Assembly (NCBI GenBank): GCA_002320485.1
Contig: DCKW01000088.1
Coordinates: 1 to 7,497 of the forward strand
Direction of reading: 5' to 3'
Length of the DNA: 7,497 nucleotides
From: Micavibrio sp. UBA1664
GTDB taxonomy: Bacteria > Pseudomonadota > Alphaproteobacteria > Micavibrionales > UBA1664
In this document: positions 1-6,160 of the stretch, in pieces
Position numbering within the stretch: position 1 is the stretch's first letter
Layout of the letters: every line of letters begins with the position of its first letter
The notes under the pieces: model-generated
Told to the model about the DNA's origin: nothing
What the model saw: the letters and a program-made list of their open reading frames with translations, nothing else
Database searches by the model: none
Translations under genes and position numbers: made by a program

Positions 1-1637
1 TTGAAGAAATCCACTTTGCCAACGGCGATATTATTCGTCTGACAGATATCGATGGGGCGCGTATCGGTACAGATAATGATGATGTGATGATTGCGGATCC
101 GAACGCTACTTATCTGGTTGATTATTTCCGCGGACTTGCAGGGAACGATAGGCTTGAAGGAGGCAAAGGCAATGATGTCCTTGATGGGGGTGATGGTGAT
201 GACACCTATAGTGTTACAGATGGGCAGGATGTGATTTATGACAGCAGCGGAACGGACACCATCATATTCAGAGAAACAGATCTTCGGTCCAATTTCACCT
301 ATGATTATAATGACGGGCTAAATATTTATTTTAATGGAGAGCTTCGTGTCAGCATACCTGATCAATTAGGAAAAGGTGATCAAGGCGTTGAATTTCTAAA
401 ATTTGGTGACGGAGAAATTTTATCTGTTGCTGATTTGCCAATACTGTTAAGGGGCACAGAGCATTCTGATCGATTATCTCCCAACGCCGGAAAAGATCAG
501 ATTTATCAATTAGACGGTGGCCTTGGCAATGACAATATGCAAGCAGGAGATGAGGATGATGTGCTTGAGGGCGGACCTGGCGATGATTATGCGAATGGCG
601 GTCTCGGTGACGACACCTATCTCTGGTCCCCGGGTGATGGCAATGATCTGCTGGATGATCCGTCCGGTGATGCGGACGTATTAGTGATCGGGGGTGGCAT
701 TACTGCAAATGACGTGCGATTTTCTGTGAATGGCTTTGGTGAGGATCTCGAAGTTCATATCGGTGATGAAACAATCACCATCAACGATCAGTTTAAGGCA
801 ACGTACGATGGCTTCTACCGCAATCAGATCGAAACTATTATCTTTGATAATGGTGACGAGATTGATCTGACCCAGCCTATACCGATTACCGGAACACACG
901 AGAATGATACGTTTTATGGCACGCCGGGTAACGATGTTATCAATGCACTAGGTGGCAATGATAGTATTAAAAGCGGACAAGGGGATGATCTCATTAATGC
1001 AGGAGATGGAGACGACGGTGTTGAGAGCGGCTCAGGCAACGACACAATTAATGGCGGCGATGGCAACGATACTCTGAATGCCGGCAACGGCGATGATGTG
1101 CTTGAGGGCGGACCTGGCGATGACTATAAGAATGGCGGAGCCGATAACGATACTTATATCTGGAACCCGGGTGATGGCAATGATCTGCTGGACGATCCCT
1201 CCGGTACTGATGTGTTGGTCATGGGCGGAGGTATTACTGCAGAAGATGTACGCTTCACGGTAAGTCGTGATAATCTTGAGCTTCATGTTGGTGAAGAGAC
1301 AATCATCGTTAATCAACAATACAGAGCAGATTACAAAGGTCTATACAATAACCAGATCGAAACTGTCATCTTCGATAATGGCGACGAGATTGATATCGTC
1401 GATCCTAAGTCATTATTCAATGAGCATGGTAGTTTATTAAAAAATAAAGATATTGGTACTGACCATGCGATAGTCATTGAAAATTCAGAGTATTTCTTTC
1501 AAGAAAATACTACGCAGGGCGGAAATTTAGAAGAAAGTTTCATGCTAGCTGCTGCAGCTACATTTGGATTTGTAAAGAAAAAACTACATAAATTTTCCTC
1601 ACAAAATTCAAAAAAAGAAAAAATTATGAAAATATAA
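1..1637 (+). CDS. RTX/haemolysin-type calcium-binding repeat protein, C-terminal part (5' end outside window)
   Basis: The frame is open from the first full codon at position 3 to a stop at 1635-1637, giving 544 residues with no start in the window, so the gene begins upstream. It contains glycine/aspartate nonapeptide repeats of the GGxGxDxLx type, for example LEGGKGNDVLDGG, INGGDGNDTLNAG and LEGGPGDDY, which form calcium-binding beta-rolls in this family. Between repeat blocks are linkers ending in motifs such as IETIIFDNGDEIDL, which resemble the haemolysin-type calcium-binding-related domain. Proteins like this are usually secreted by a type I ABC exporter and fold outside the cell on binding calcium. 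No exporter genes are in the window. The last 70 or so residues are AT-rich at DNA level and lysine-rich, with a short hydrophobic stretch (FMLAAAATFGF). This may be the C-terminal secretion signal, though its basic end is unusual. No enzymatic domain is visible in the part seen, so adhesin, bacteriocin-like or enzyme roles stay open. Confidence 0.88.
   Translation, partial: EEIHFANGDIIRLTDIDGARIGTDNDDVMIADPNATYLVDYFRGLAGNDRLEGGKGNDVLDGGDGDDTYSVTDGQDVIYDSSGTDTIIFRETDLRSNFTYDYNDGLNIYFNGELRVSIPDQLGKGDQGVEFLKFGDGEILSVADLPILLRGTEHSDRLSPNAGKDQIYQLDGGLGNDNMQAGDEDDVLEGGPGDDYANGGLGDDTYLWSPGDGNDLLDDPSGDADVLVIGGGITANDVRFSVNGFGEDLEVHIGDETITINDQFKATYDGFYRNQIETIIFDNGDEIDLTQPIPITGTHENDTFYGTPGNDVINALGGNDSIKSGQGDDLINAGDGDDGVESGSGNDTINGGDGNDTLNAGNGDDVLEGGPGDDYKNGGADNDTYIWNPGDGNDLLDDPSGTDVLVMGGGITAEDVRFTVSRDNLELHVGEETIIVNQQYRADYKGLYNNQIETVIFDNGDEIDIVDPKSLFNEHGSLLKNKDIGTDHAIVIENSEYFFQENTTQGGNLEESFMLAAAATFGFVKKKLHKFSSQNSKKEKIMKI
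543..869 (+). repeat. RTX long module, copy 1
   Basis: A module of 109 codons running from AGDEDDVLEGG to FDNGDEIDL. It is tandemly duplicated at 1080-1397, offset by 537 bases (179 codons) at its start. The two copies share long exact nucleotide runs, such as about 30 bases around the LEGGPGDD codons and nearly 25 around GDGNDLL, so the duplication is recent or kept alike by gene conversion. Confidence 0.8.
1080..1397 (+). repeat. RTX long module, copy 2
   Basis: Second copy of the module at 543-869, three codons shorter: one lost near DPSG-TDVLV and two near the NGFGED/SRDN region. The beta-roll start and the closing FDNGDEID motif are the most conserved parts, while the linker between them has drifted (FKATYDGFYRNQ versus YRADYKGLYNNQ). 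Confidence 0.8.
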
Positions 1638-1695
1638 AATCGGTAATTTTTACTATGAAATTAAAGATCTATTGAAAATTATCTTAAAAATATTT

Positions 1696-1715
1696 ATTTA
1701 AATATATATTTAAAT
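1696..1715. promoter_or_regulatory. 20-bp perfect AT palindrome abutting the phd promoter
   Basis: ATTTAAATATATATTTAAAT reads identically on both strands over all 20 bases, and its last base is the first base of the -35 box. It could be an operator, a cruciform-prone site or a UP-element-like stretch. The surrounding DNA is very AT-rich, which raises the chance of a fortuitous palindrome. Confidence 0.5.
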
Positions 1716-1742
1716 TGACATTTTAGTATATTTTTCTATACT
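1715..1742 (+). promoter_or_regulatory. Sigma70-type promoter of the phd-doc operon
   Basis: TTGACA at 1715-1720 matches the -35 consensus exactly. TATACT at 1737-1742 matches the -10 consensus at five of six positions. The spacing is 16 bp. A strong Shine-Dalgarno (AGGAG, 1751-1755) follows, six bases before the antitoxin ATG, so the transcript leader would be short. Confidence 0.75.
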
Positions 1743-1744
1743 AA
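1723..1744. promoter_or_regulatory. Inverted repeat over the -10 box, likely Phd autoregulatory operator
   Basis: TTAGTATA (1723-1730) and TATACTAA (1737-1744) are perfect 8-bp inverted arms separated by 6 bp, and the right arm contains the -10 box. Phd/YefM antitoxins repress their own operons by binding short palindromes at the promoter, with Doc or the partner toxin modulating the affinity. Assigning this site to the adjacent Phd is inference from position and symmetry. Confidence 0.6.
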
Positions 1745-1761
1745 CTTTATAGGAGAATAAT

Positions 1762-2010
1762 ATGGAAACATTATTGAGCAACAAAACAGCCTCATTAACC
1801 GAGTTGAGAGATCCAAAAAAAATCATTGCACAGGCTGGCGATAAACCTGTTGCTATTTTAAATCGTAATCAGCTTGAGGGGTATTATGTGCCGGCCTCTG
1901 CCGTTGGGAAAATCAGTTTTGAAGCTGTAGATTCAGATGATGTTATGAATGCATTAGCTCGCCGAAAAAGAATTTTACAGTCTACACTTGACTATCTTAA
2001 AGATAAATAA
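1762..2010 (+). CDS. phd: Type II antitoxin, Phd/YefM family
   Basis: An 82-residue protein, the usual size of this family. The N-terminal half has the Phd/YefM pattern: a short strand, TASLTELRDPKKIIAQAGDKPVAILNR with the conserved helix and the P-V-A-I-L-N strand, then GYYVPAS. That half forms the dimeric DNA-binding fold. The charged C-terminal part (about residues 50-82, ending LDYLKDK) would be the toxin-neutralising segment that is disordered until bound. The ATG is fixed by AGGAG at 1751-1755. The toxin gene starts two bases after its stop, the standard antitoxin-first order that allows coupled translation. The N-terminal half looks about as close to StbD/YefM antitoxins, which often pair with RelE-type toxins, as to P1 Phd. 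The downstream partner here is Doc-like. Confidence 0.85.
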   Translation: METLLSNKTASLTELRDPKKIIAQAGDKPVAILNRNQLEGYYVPASAVGKISFEAVDSDDVMNALARRKRILQSTLDYLKDK

Positions 2011-2012
2011 TT

Positions 2013-2387
2013 ATGATATTTTTATCGGCCGACGATATCATTGCCATTCACGAGGACGTAATTGAATCAAACGAATTGCAAGGTATGGCAAAGCATAAGT
2101 CAATTGAAGCTGTCATCGCCAGAATTCATAATCGTATGGCCTATGGTATGATAGTCGATATCTATGAATTGGCTGCTTGCTATGCAAGTTATATTGCTGT
2201 CGGCCATGTTTTCCACGAGGCAAATAAAAGAACGGCCTTTGCATCAATGGATATTTGTTTGGTGTTGAATGATATTGAACTTGATTTTAATACTACAGAA
2301 GCTGGCGATATGATGATTAAGACGGCACAGAAAATTATTGACGAAAGTGACTTGGCAGAATGGCTAAGGAAATTACACAGAGAATAG
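2013..2387 (+). CDS. doc: Doc-type toxin, Fic/Doc (death-on-curing) family
   Basis: 124 residues, the normal length for Doc. The Fic-core signature is HVFHEANKRTAF at residues 65-76, where Doc enzymes have H-x-F-x-(D/N)-x-N-K-R. P1 Doc uses this site to phosphorylate elongation factor EF-Tu and block translation. His65, Asn71, Lys72 and Arg73 are present, but the usual Asp/Asn before AxNKR is Glu69. Helical segments before (about residues 47-64) and after (about 76-90) fit the compact all-alpha Doc fold. The ORF starts two bases after the antitoxin stop with no clear Shine-Dalgarno of its own, so translation is probably coupled. It ends 8 bases from the end of the convergent recombinase gene, with no terminator between. 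Activity with Glu69 cannot be judged from sequence. Confidence 0.85.
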   Translation: MIFLSADDIIAIHEDVIESNELQGMAKHKSIEAVIARIHNRMAYGMIVDIYELAACYASYIAVGHVFHEANKRTAFASMDICLVLNDIELDFNTTEAGDMMIKTAQKIIDESDLAEWLRKLHRE

Positions 2388-2395
2388 TTATAACT

Positions 2396-3928
2396 TTACT
2401 GCAACCACTGCCATTCGTTACGATCAGTCCGATTCATGAATAAATCAAACGGTGAACGTAAGGCAATCTCTAGCTTTCCGTGTTTAATTTGTAAGTTCCA
2501 ACAGAGTAAATTCAGTAATTTTCGTTTTTGTTCAATATTACCAGCGCGGAAAAGGTCAGAAGCGTTTTGAACCAGTTCCAACATTAGATTCAAGCTAACA
2601 TAAAAATCATCGTCTGCTGATTGGTGGGTCGATAATTGATGACGCAAATCATGCTGTTCCTGTTTTAATTCGGACATTTTTTTGTCCAGTTCATTCGTTG
2701 TAATGCTACTACTATCTTCTGCTTTTAAATAAAGATCGAATAGCCGTTGAATCTGTCGATCAACAGAAGACAAGGCTTTTTCAATATTTTTAACAGCAGC
2801 ATTGTGATATTCGTTTTTGGCATCATGCGTTTTTGCAAGATGTTCTTTGGCGACATCCAAAACATCCGGAGGAATACTGATTGAGTCCAATACACAGGCA
2901 ACTTGATCTAATAAGTCGGTTTCTTTCACTCTGACTGCTGGGCAATTCTTATCTTTGTTTTTCGTACAAAATAAATAGTTATATTTCCCTTTTTTTTGTT
3001 CTGTGGTGTATGCAGAGCCACAATGAGAGCAAGTAACCAGCCCGCGGAAGGCAAACGGCTTTGCGGCATACGCAAATGGCTTTTTATGATAGCCTTCACG
3101 GACGCGCTGGCACTGATCCCATGTCGCCTTATCAATTAAAGGGGGATACTGATGCGTAATAACGTCATCACCATCGATAATTACGCCGTAATAAAATGGG
3201 TTTTGTATCATTCGATGCGCTTGGCTTTTACTGATTTTCCCTTGTGCCTTTGTCGGATTCCTTAATCCCCAATTTGTGGCCATGCGCGACAATTCTGATA
3301 CTGATATACCCCCCTTCGCATATTCCACAAATAATCGGCGAACCAATGGGGCACGATCCGGATCAAGTATAACGGTTGATCGCCCGTTTTGATCCTTTGA
3401 ATGAAGGTATCCAACTGGTGCGCGATGTGTCCATTCGCCGTTCTTAATTTTATATTCACGGCTTCGAACGGCATCTTCCCGTATACGGTTTAGATACTGT
3501 TTACCCATAAAAACTTTTGCTTCCCACATAAACATATCGTTTCCGGTAGATTGTGGTGAAATTGTAAAACCATCTTGGATAAAATGGACATGAAGCCCCT
3601 TATGGATACGCAATTCATCAATTTCAACGGCATCCTTAAAATTGCGTGTGATCCGGTCAACATTGGTGGTCAGTAAAATTGGCACGTTGCCATCGTCATG
3701 CCTTTTCAGATAATCTATCATTTCGTTGAATTTTTTCCGCTGTTTTTTTGAGCCACCAGTTTCTTGAAATACAAATTCCTTAATTATGGTCATTCCGTTT
3801 TTACTGGCATAGGCACGCAATTTTTCGGTTTGAGCGGGGAGCGAATGTCCCTGTTCTTCTTGATCTTTTGTTGAAACACGCGCGAATAAAACTGCTTTAC
3901 GTTGTTGTTGTGTTGATGATTTTTTCAT
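2396..3928 (-). CDS. Large serine recombinase (integrase/resolvase family)
   Basis: A 510-residue site-specific recombinase. It would cut both strands at att sites through a phosphoserine intermediate to insert or excise the element. The resolvase N-terminal catalytic domain spans about residues 11-155, with the hallmark ARVST (Arg17, nucleophile Ser19) and VDRITRN (about 90-96, active-site arginines). The Recombinase domain follows at about 170-285 (PVGYL, FVEYAKGG, NPFYYG). A zinc ribbon has Cys300, Cys303, Cys321 and Cys329. A charged coiled-coil-like region lies at about 370-435, as in phage-type large serine integrases. The protein appears full length with all key residues. Its ATG lies inside the end of rep (32-base overlap), so translation is probably coupled, and no strong Shine-Dalgarno is seen. 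The stop is 8 bases from the doc stop. Which att site it uses is not visible here. Confidence 0.93.
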   Translation of the reverse strand: MKKSSTQQQRKAVLFARVSTKDQEEQGHSLPAQTEKLRAYASKNGMTIIKEFVFQETGGSKKQRKKFNEMIDYLKRHDDGNVPILLTTNVDRITRNFKDAVEIDELRIHKGLHVHFIQDGFTISPQSTGNDMFMWEAKVFMGKQYLNRIREDAVRSREYKIKNGEWTHRAPVGYLHSKDQNGRSTVILDPDRAPLVRRLFVEYAKGGISVSELSRMATNWGLRNPTKAQGKISKSQAHRMIQNPFYYGVIIDGDDVITHQYPPLIDKATWDQCQRVREGYHKKPFAYAAKPFAFRGLVTCSHCGSAYTTEQKKGKYNYLFCTKNKDKNCPAVRVKETDLLDQVACVLDSISIPPDVLDVAKEHLAKTHDAKNEYHNAAVKNIEKALSSVDRQIQRLFDLYLKAEDSSSITTNELDKKMSELKQEQHDLRHQLSTHQSADDDFYVSLNLMLELVQNASDLFRAGNIEQKRKLLNLLCWNLQIKHGKLEIALRSPFDLFMNRTDRNEWQWLQ

Positions 3929-5078
3929 GGTTTTTGATACATCTTTCTATGCTGACAGTTTGATAGGATACCAATTTTTCTCTGATTTGTTGAGTCGCCT
4001 TCCAACGCGTGTTGCCAAAAGGTTGGTGTTTTTGTGCTTGGTCAATAAGGCGTTTGACGGTTTTTTGCTGATTATGTGGAAAGGTTGCCTTAAATCCCGC
4101 AATTCCGATTTGTTGAATAGCCATAGTTGTTGCCATAATGGACATCATTTCTTTGGGCTTTAGATCGGGATACTGGACTTGCAATGCTTCCAAATAGGCT
4201 TGCGGATTATCGGGATTGCTATTCAAAATACCGAATAGTCCATGACGCTGTTCGAGTTGATCCCAAAAGTGCAATAAAATCTTTTGAGATATTTTTGCCG
4301 ACCACAAAGATTGCATTGTAAATACGGGCGGTATTTTTAACTTTTTGAAAAGTGATTTCATCTTGGTTTTGGAGAGCCGAATTTCCATCCTCAAAACCTC
4401 AATTTGATTATTGACCAGCGCATCCAAATATTGCGTCTGCATATGCTGATCGGTTTCTACGGAACGTTTTTCGCTTATCTTTGACTGTTTTAAATCCCGG
4501 ACTTTATCGTAAAGGCACACTTCATATGAATTTGCGTGCCATTTAATCATGTGGCCTTGATTGCGATAATCTTTCTCATTGGCATCCATTCGGCAAAAAA
4601 TGTCCATTTTCTTCAGTTCATCAAGGACGTGCCGACACATAATATGGTCGTGAAGAATAATGTTTTTGGAATAGTGAACGCTTGAGACTTTTGCAGTTTT
4701 TATAATAGAAGAATCCACATAAACACCCATCATTTTTAGCTTAATTCCCAAAAGCGGGCAAAACAAATCCAAATGGTCATCGGTTAATTCATCAAAATTA
4801 TTGCCACAAAAGAATTTTGGTAGTGATAATTCTATTTTAAGATTGAGTACAAGCATCCTTGTGACATTACATGGACGTAATATCAATGTCAGGCGGGGTG
4901 AGTAACGGCCATTTTTTTTGTCATCTGCGCTGGTGTTTTGAACACATTTGAAAGTCTTACCTTTTCCGACTTTTGGGTAAGGACGATTGAGCACCAATGA
5001 AGCAGAGGGTGAAAATTTATCTGGTTCAAGAATTTCAAACTGATCGGAGTCAAGCATCAAAACAATCGTGTCTATCAT
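3897..5078 (-). CDS. Gene II/X-family phage/plasmid replication protein (rolling-circle Rep)
   Basis: A 393-residue protein resembling the phage/plasmid gene II/X replication family, whose founder is filamentous-phage gpII. That protein nicks the double-stranded origin through a tyrosine and starts rolling-circle synthesis. Family-like segments in order are an IDTIVL start, FSPSA near residue 25, FKCVQN near 45, YSPRLTLILR near 60-68, LPKFFCGNNFDELTDD near 87-101, then CLYDKVRDL (Tyr190, Lys192) and LRMEIRLSK (about 229-237). The tyrosine of YDK is a candidate nicking residue. I chose the ATG at 5078, which places MIDTI at the N terminus as in relatives, with GGATGA just upstream. Frames from ATGs at 5096 or 5087 are possible (up to 399 residues). 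The gene overlaps spoVG upstream and the recombinase downstream. The assignment rests on remembered family patterns. Confidence 0.8.
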   Translation of the reverse strand: MIDTIVLMLDSDQFEILEPDKFSPSASLVLNRPYPKVGKGKTFKCVQNTSADDKKNGRYSPRLTLILRPCNVTRMLVLNLKIELSLPKFFCGNNFDELTDDHLDLFCPLLGIKLKMMGVYVDSSIIKTAKVSSVHYSKNIILHDHIMCRHVLDELKKMDIFCRMDANEKDYRNQGHMIKWHANSYEVCLYDKVRDLKQSKISEKRSVETDQHMQTQYLDALVNNQIEVLRMEIRLSKTKMKSLFKKLKIPPVFTMQSLWSAKISQKILLHFWDQLEQRHGLFGILNSNPDNPQAYLEALQVQYPDLKPKEMMSIMATTMAIQQIGIAGFKATFPHNQQKTVKRLIDQAQKHQPFGNTRWKATQQIREKLVSYQTVSIERCIKNHEKIINTTTT

Positions 5079-5358
5079 TGCGGTCATCCAATACATTTTT
5101 CAATTCATTAAATATGGCTTGTTCAATAGCCTTTGATGTTTCGGGCGAAAGCGGATGATACATATATGCATCACCAGTATTGTTTCTGCGTGTTGGATAG
5201 GTCAGGCGATAACCCTGTCCGGATTGTTTCTGATGTATAGCGATGCCGTTTAATTTAATGCTGCCATCAATGACGATGGAGGCAAAGGCGATAAGCCCTG
5301 ATATTGGATGTACCTTATTTATCTGTATTTTGCTGATTTTCATTTTTGAGACTTTCAT
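5050..5358 (-). CDS. spoVG: SpoVG-family nucleic-acid-binding protein
   Basis: 102 residues, close to the usual length of about 85-100. The SpoVG pattern is clear: ISKIQINKV, then LIAFASIVIDGSIKLNGIAI, then YRLTYPTRRNNTGDAYMYHPLSPETSKAIEQAI, matching the beta-strand core, the P-x-(K/R)R loop and the HP(L/I) plus C-terminal helix of the family. SpoVG proteins bind DNA and RNA and act as regulators in Firmicutes and spirochaetes. They also turn up outside spore formers, so no sporulation role is implied. The ATG at 5358 has GGAAA at suitable spacing. ATG 5343 (MKISKIQ) is an alternative with a weaker ribosome site. The start lies within the 57-residue ORF upstream, and the end overlaps the start of rep. 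A role as DNA-binding partner of Rep or regulator of the operon is inference. Confidence 0.87.
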   Translation of the reverse strand: MKVSKMKISKIQINKVHPISGLIAFASIVIDGSIKLNGIAIHQKQSGQGYRLTYPTRRNNTGDAYMYHPLSPETSKAIEQAIFNELKNVLDDRNDRHDCFDA

Positions 5359-5488
5359 TTCTTATTTCCAAAAGGACGGACAGAAAATCGCTCAAGGTGT
5401 GCATGGCAGTATCGGCCTGTTCAGGCGTTTGAGCCTTAAGCGAATACTTGTCCAGTAGTGTTTGATTACGATTTTCCAAACCACGCAT
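5315..5488 (-). CDS. Small unrecognised ORF (57 aa) leading the spoVG-rep operon
   Basis: The frame from ATG 5488 encodes MRGLENRNQTLLDKYSLK and continues to NQQNTDK, stopping at 5315-5317. The composition (Leu, Glu, Gln, Asn, Lys) looks like a real soluble helical protein. The competing minus-strand frame here gives a Cys/Phe/Tyr/Ser/Arg mixture typical of a shadow. The frame remains open, with sensible residues (QYQRINKW), for 15 codons before the ATG up to a TGA at 5534-5536, so initiation could be at a non-ATG codon. No good Shine-Dalgarno is seen. It overlaps the start of spoVG by 44 bases, which fits translational coupling. Function unknown. Confidence 0.5.
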   Translation of the reverse strand: MRGLENRNQTLLDKYSLKAQTPEQADTAMHTLSDFLSVLLEIRNESLKNENQQNTDK

Positions 5489-5542
5489 CCATTTGTTGAT
5501 GCGCTGATACTGGAATAAAAATAAAAGCGAATGTCAGACTGG

Positions 5543-5623
5543 AAGGGTATCAGTAAAGTGTCAAAACATACTGTCACCCTTATCTAATATATTAAAAAAT
5601 AACAGCTTTTAACTGTCACCCTT
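5543..5623. repeat. Cluster of three 12-bp repeats upstream of the SpoVG-Rep operon
   Basis: ACTGTCACCCTT occurs exactly at 5570-5581 and again at 5612-5623, a 42-bp period. An inverted copy with two mismatches, AAGGGTATCAGT, lies at 5543-5554. The inverted copy and the first direct copy can pair as an imperfect hairpin (10 of 12 pairs, 15-base spacer). The DNA between the direct copies is very AT-rich. Iteron-like spacing next to a rep operon suggests a replication origin, a Rep- or SpoVG-binding site, or an operator. The rightmost copy overlaps the last codons of the 5609-6160 gene. Confidence 0.55.
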
Positions 5624-6160
5624 CTTTTTATTGTGTTGCCATCCGCCAGTGCGTTTTTCTGGGTTTCTTACAAATGTAGCCAATTTTTCAATGTCATTCC
5701 CTGACAGAGACGGATCTTTTGCACTAAACCAGTTTACAAGAACCGTTTTTTTGGGCTGATTATCGTCATCGATCTTTTCATCTTCAATACATTGAAGCAT
5801 AAGCCGAATATAGTACGGCAGGTATTTAGGCAGTTCGATTGCTGTCTCTCTATTGTCTAATATAGTTTCGCACAAATTACGGTAGCCATCTGTCAATTCA
5901 ATAACATAACTGTTTTGAACCTCATGGGTATCATCGGATATTGGATTGTAATCATTACCGTTTGCATCGTAGGGCAAGGACAGTACTTTGATGGCCTTAT
6001 ATTCCTGTTCTATTTTTGTAAGGATATTGGCGAATGTTTTGCCCTGAATTTCGTACGGTAAATCGTAAACCGATAAAGGAAATGGCTCACCAAGGGGGAA
6101 TAACGCGCCAACATTATTAATATGTTCGACTGCAAGTTTGATTTTGTCTTGAGGTGTCAT
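5609..6160 (-). CDS. Unrecognised 183-residue protein
   Basis: I do not recognise this protein. From ATG 6160 it begins MTPQDKIKLAVEHINNVGALF and ends NKKKGDS. It looks soluble: no signal peptide or membrane segment, acidic in the middle (IEDEKIDDDNQPKK near residues 130-145) and basic at the end (NPEKRTGGWQHNKKKG). Tryptophan- and proline-containing segments (LVNWFSAKDPSLSGNDIEKL) suggest a folded C-terminal domain. The frame is open to ATG 6268, but the extra 36 residues are poorly protein-like and AGAAAGA upstream of 6160 supports the shorter form. It lies upstream of, and in the same direction as, the SpoVG-Rep operon, separated by the 12-bp repeat cluster. It could be an accessory gene of the element or a host gene. 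Confidence 0.65.
   Translation of the reverse strand: MTPQDKIKLAVEHINNVGALFPLGEPFPLSVYDLPYEIQGKTFANILTKIEQEYKAIKVLSLPYDANGNDYNPISDDTHEVQNSYVIELTDGYRNLCETILDNRETAIELPKYLPYYIRLMLQCIEDEKIDDDNQPKKTVLVNWFSAKDPSLSGNDIEKLATFVRNPEKRTGGWQHNKKKGDS

Larger units (their letters stand above)
2396..5488 (-). mobile_element. Core of a putative integrative element: smORF, SpoVG, gene II/X-type Rep, serine recombinase
   Basis: Four minus-strand ORFs with overlapping ends form one transcription unit, combining a rolling-circle-type replication protein with a large serine recombinase. That pairing means an element that can integrate, excise and replicate. No coat, Zot/pI, secretin, relaxase or type IV coupling gene lies in the window, so it is not a complete filamentous prophage or conjugative element as seen. 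The true ends are not identified. The phd-doc pair, the 5609-6160 gene and the structured RNA could belong to it or to the host. Confidence 0.6.

Noticed and set aside
681..1319. Reverse-strand frames opposite the RTX gene
   Set aside because: These are by-products of the repetitive Gly/Asp codons on the plus strand, with no ribosome sites or protein-like composition.
1666..1690. Terminator for the RTX gene (AAGAT/ATCTT hairpin)
   Set aside because: Only a 5-bp AT stem with a long loop and an A-run rather than a T-run; too weak to call.
5536..5564. Minus-strand promoter using the exact TTGACA at 5559-5564
   Set aside because: No acceptable -10 box at 16-18 bp spacing (CAGTCT at 17). Kept only as a remark on the repeat cluster.
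5392..5577. 61-residue minus-strand frame starting at a GTG
   Set aside because: Its Cys/Tyr/Arg-rich composition looks like a shadow, and the overlapping frame at 5315-5488 is more protein-like.
2396..6160. Complete filamentous (inovirus) prophage
   Set aside because: Only the gene II/X-type Rep points to inoviruses. No Zot/pI ATPase, coat, adsorption or secretin gene is seen, and SpoVG and a large serine recombinase are not standard inovirus genes.
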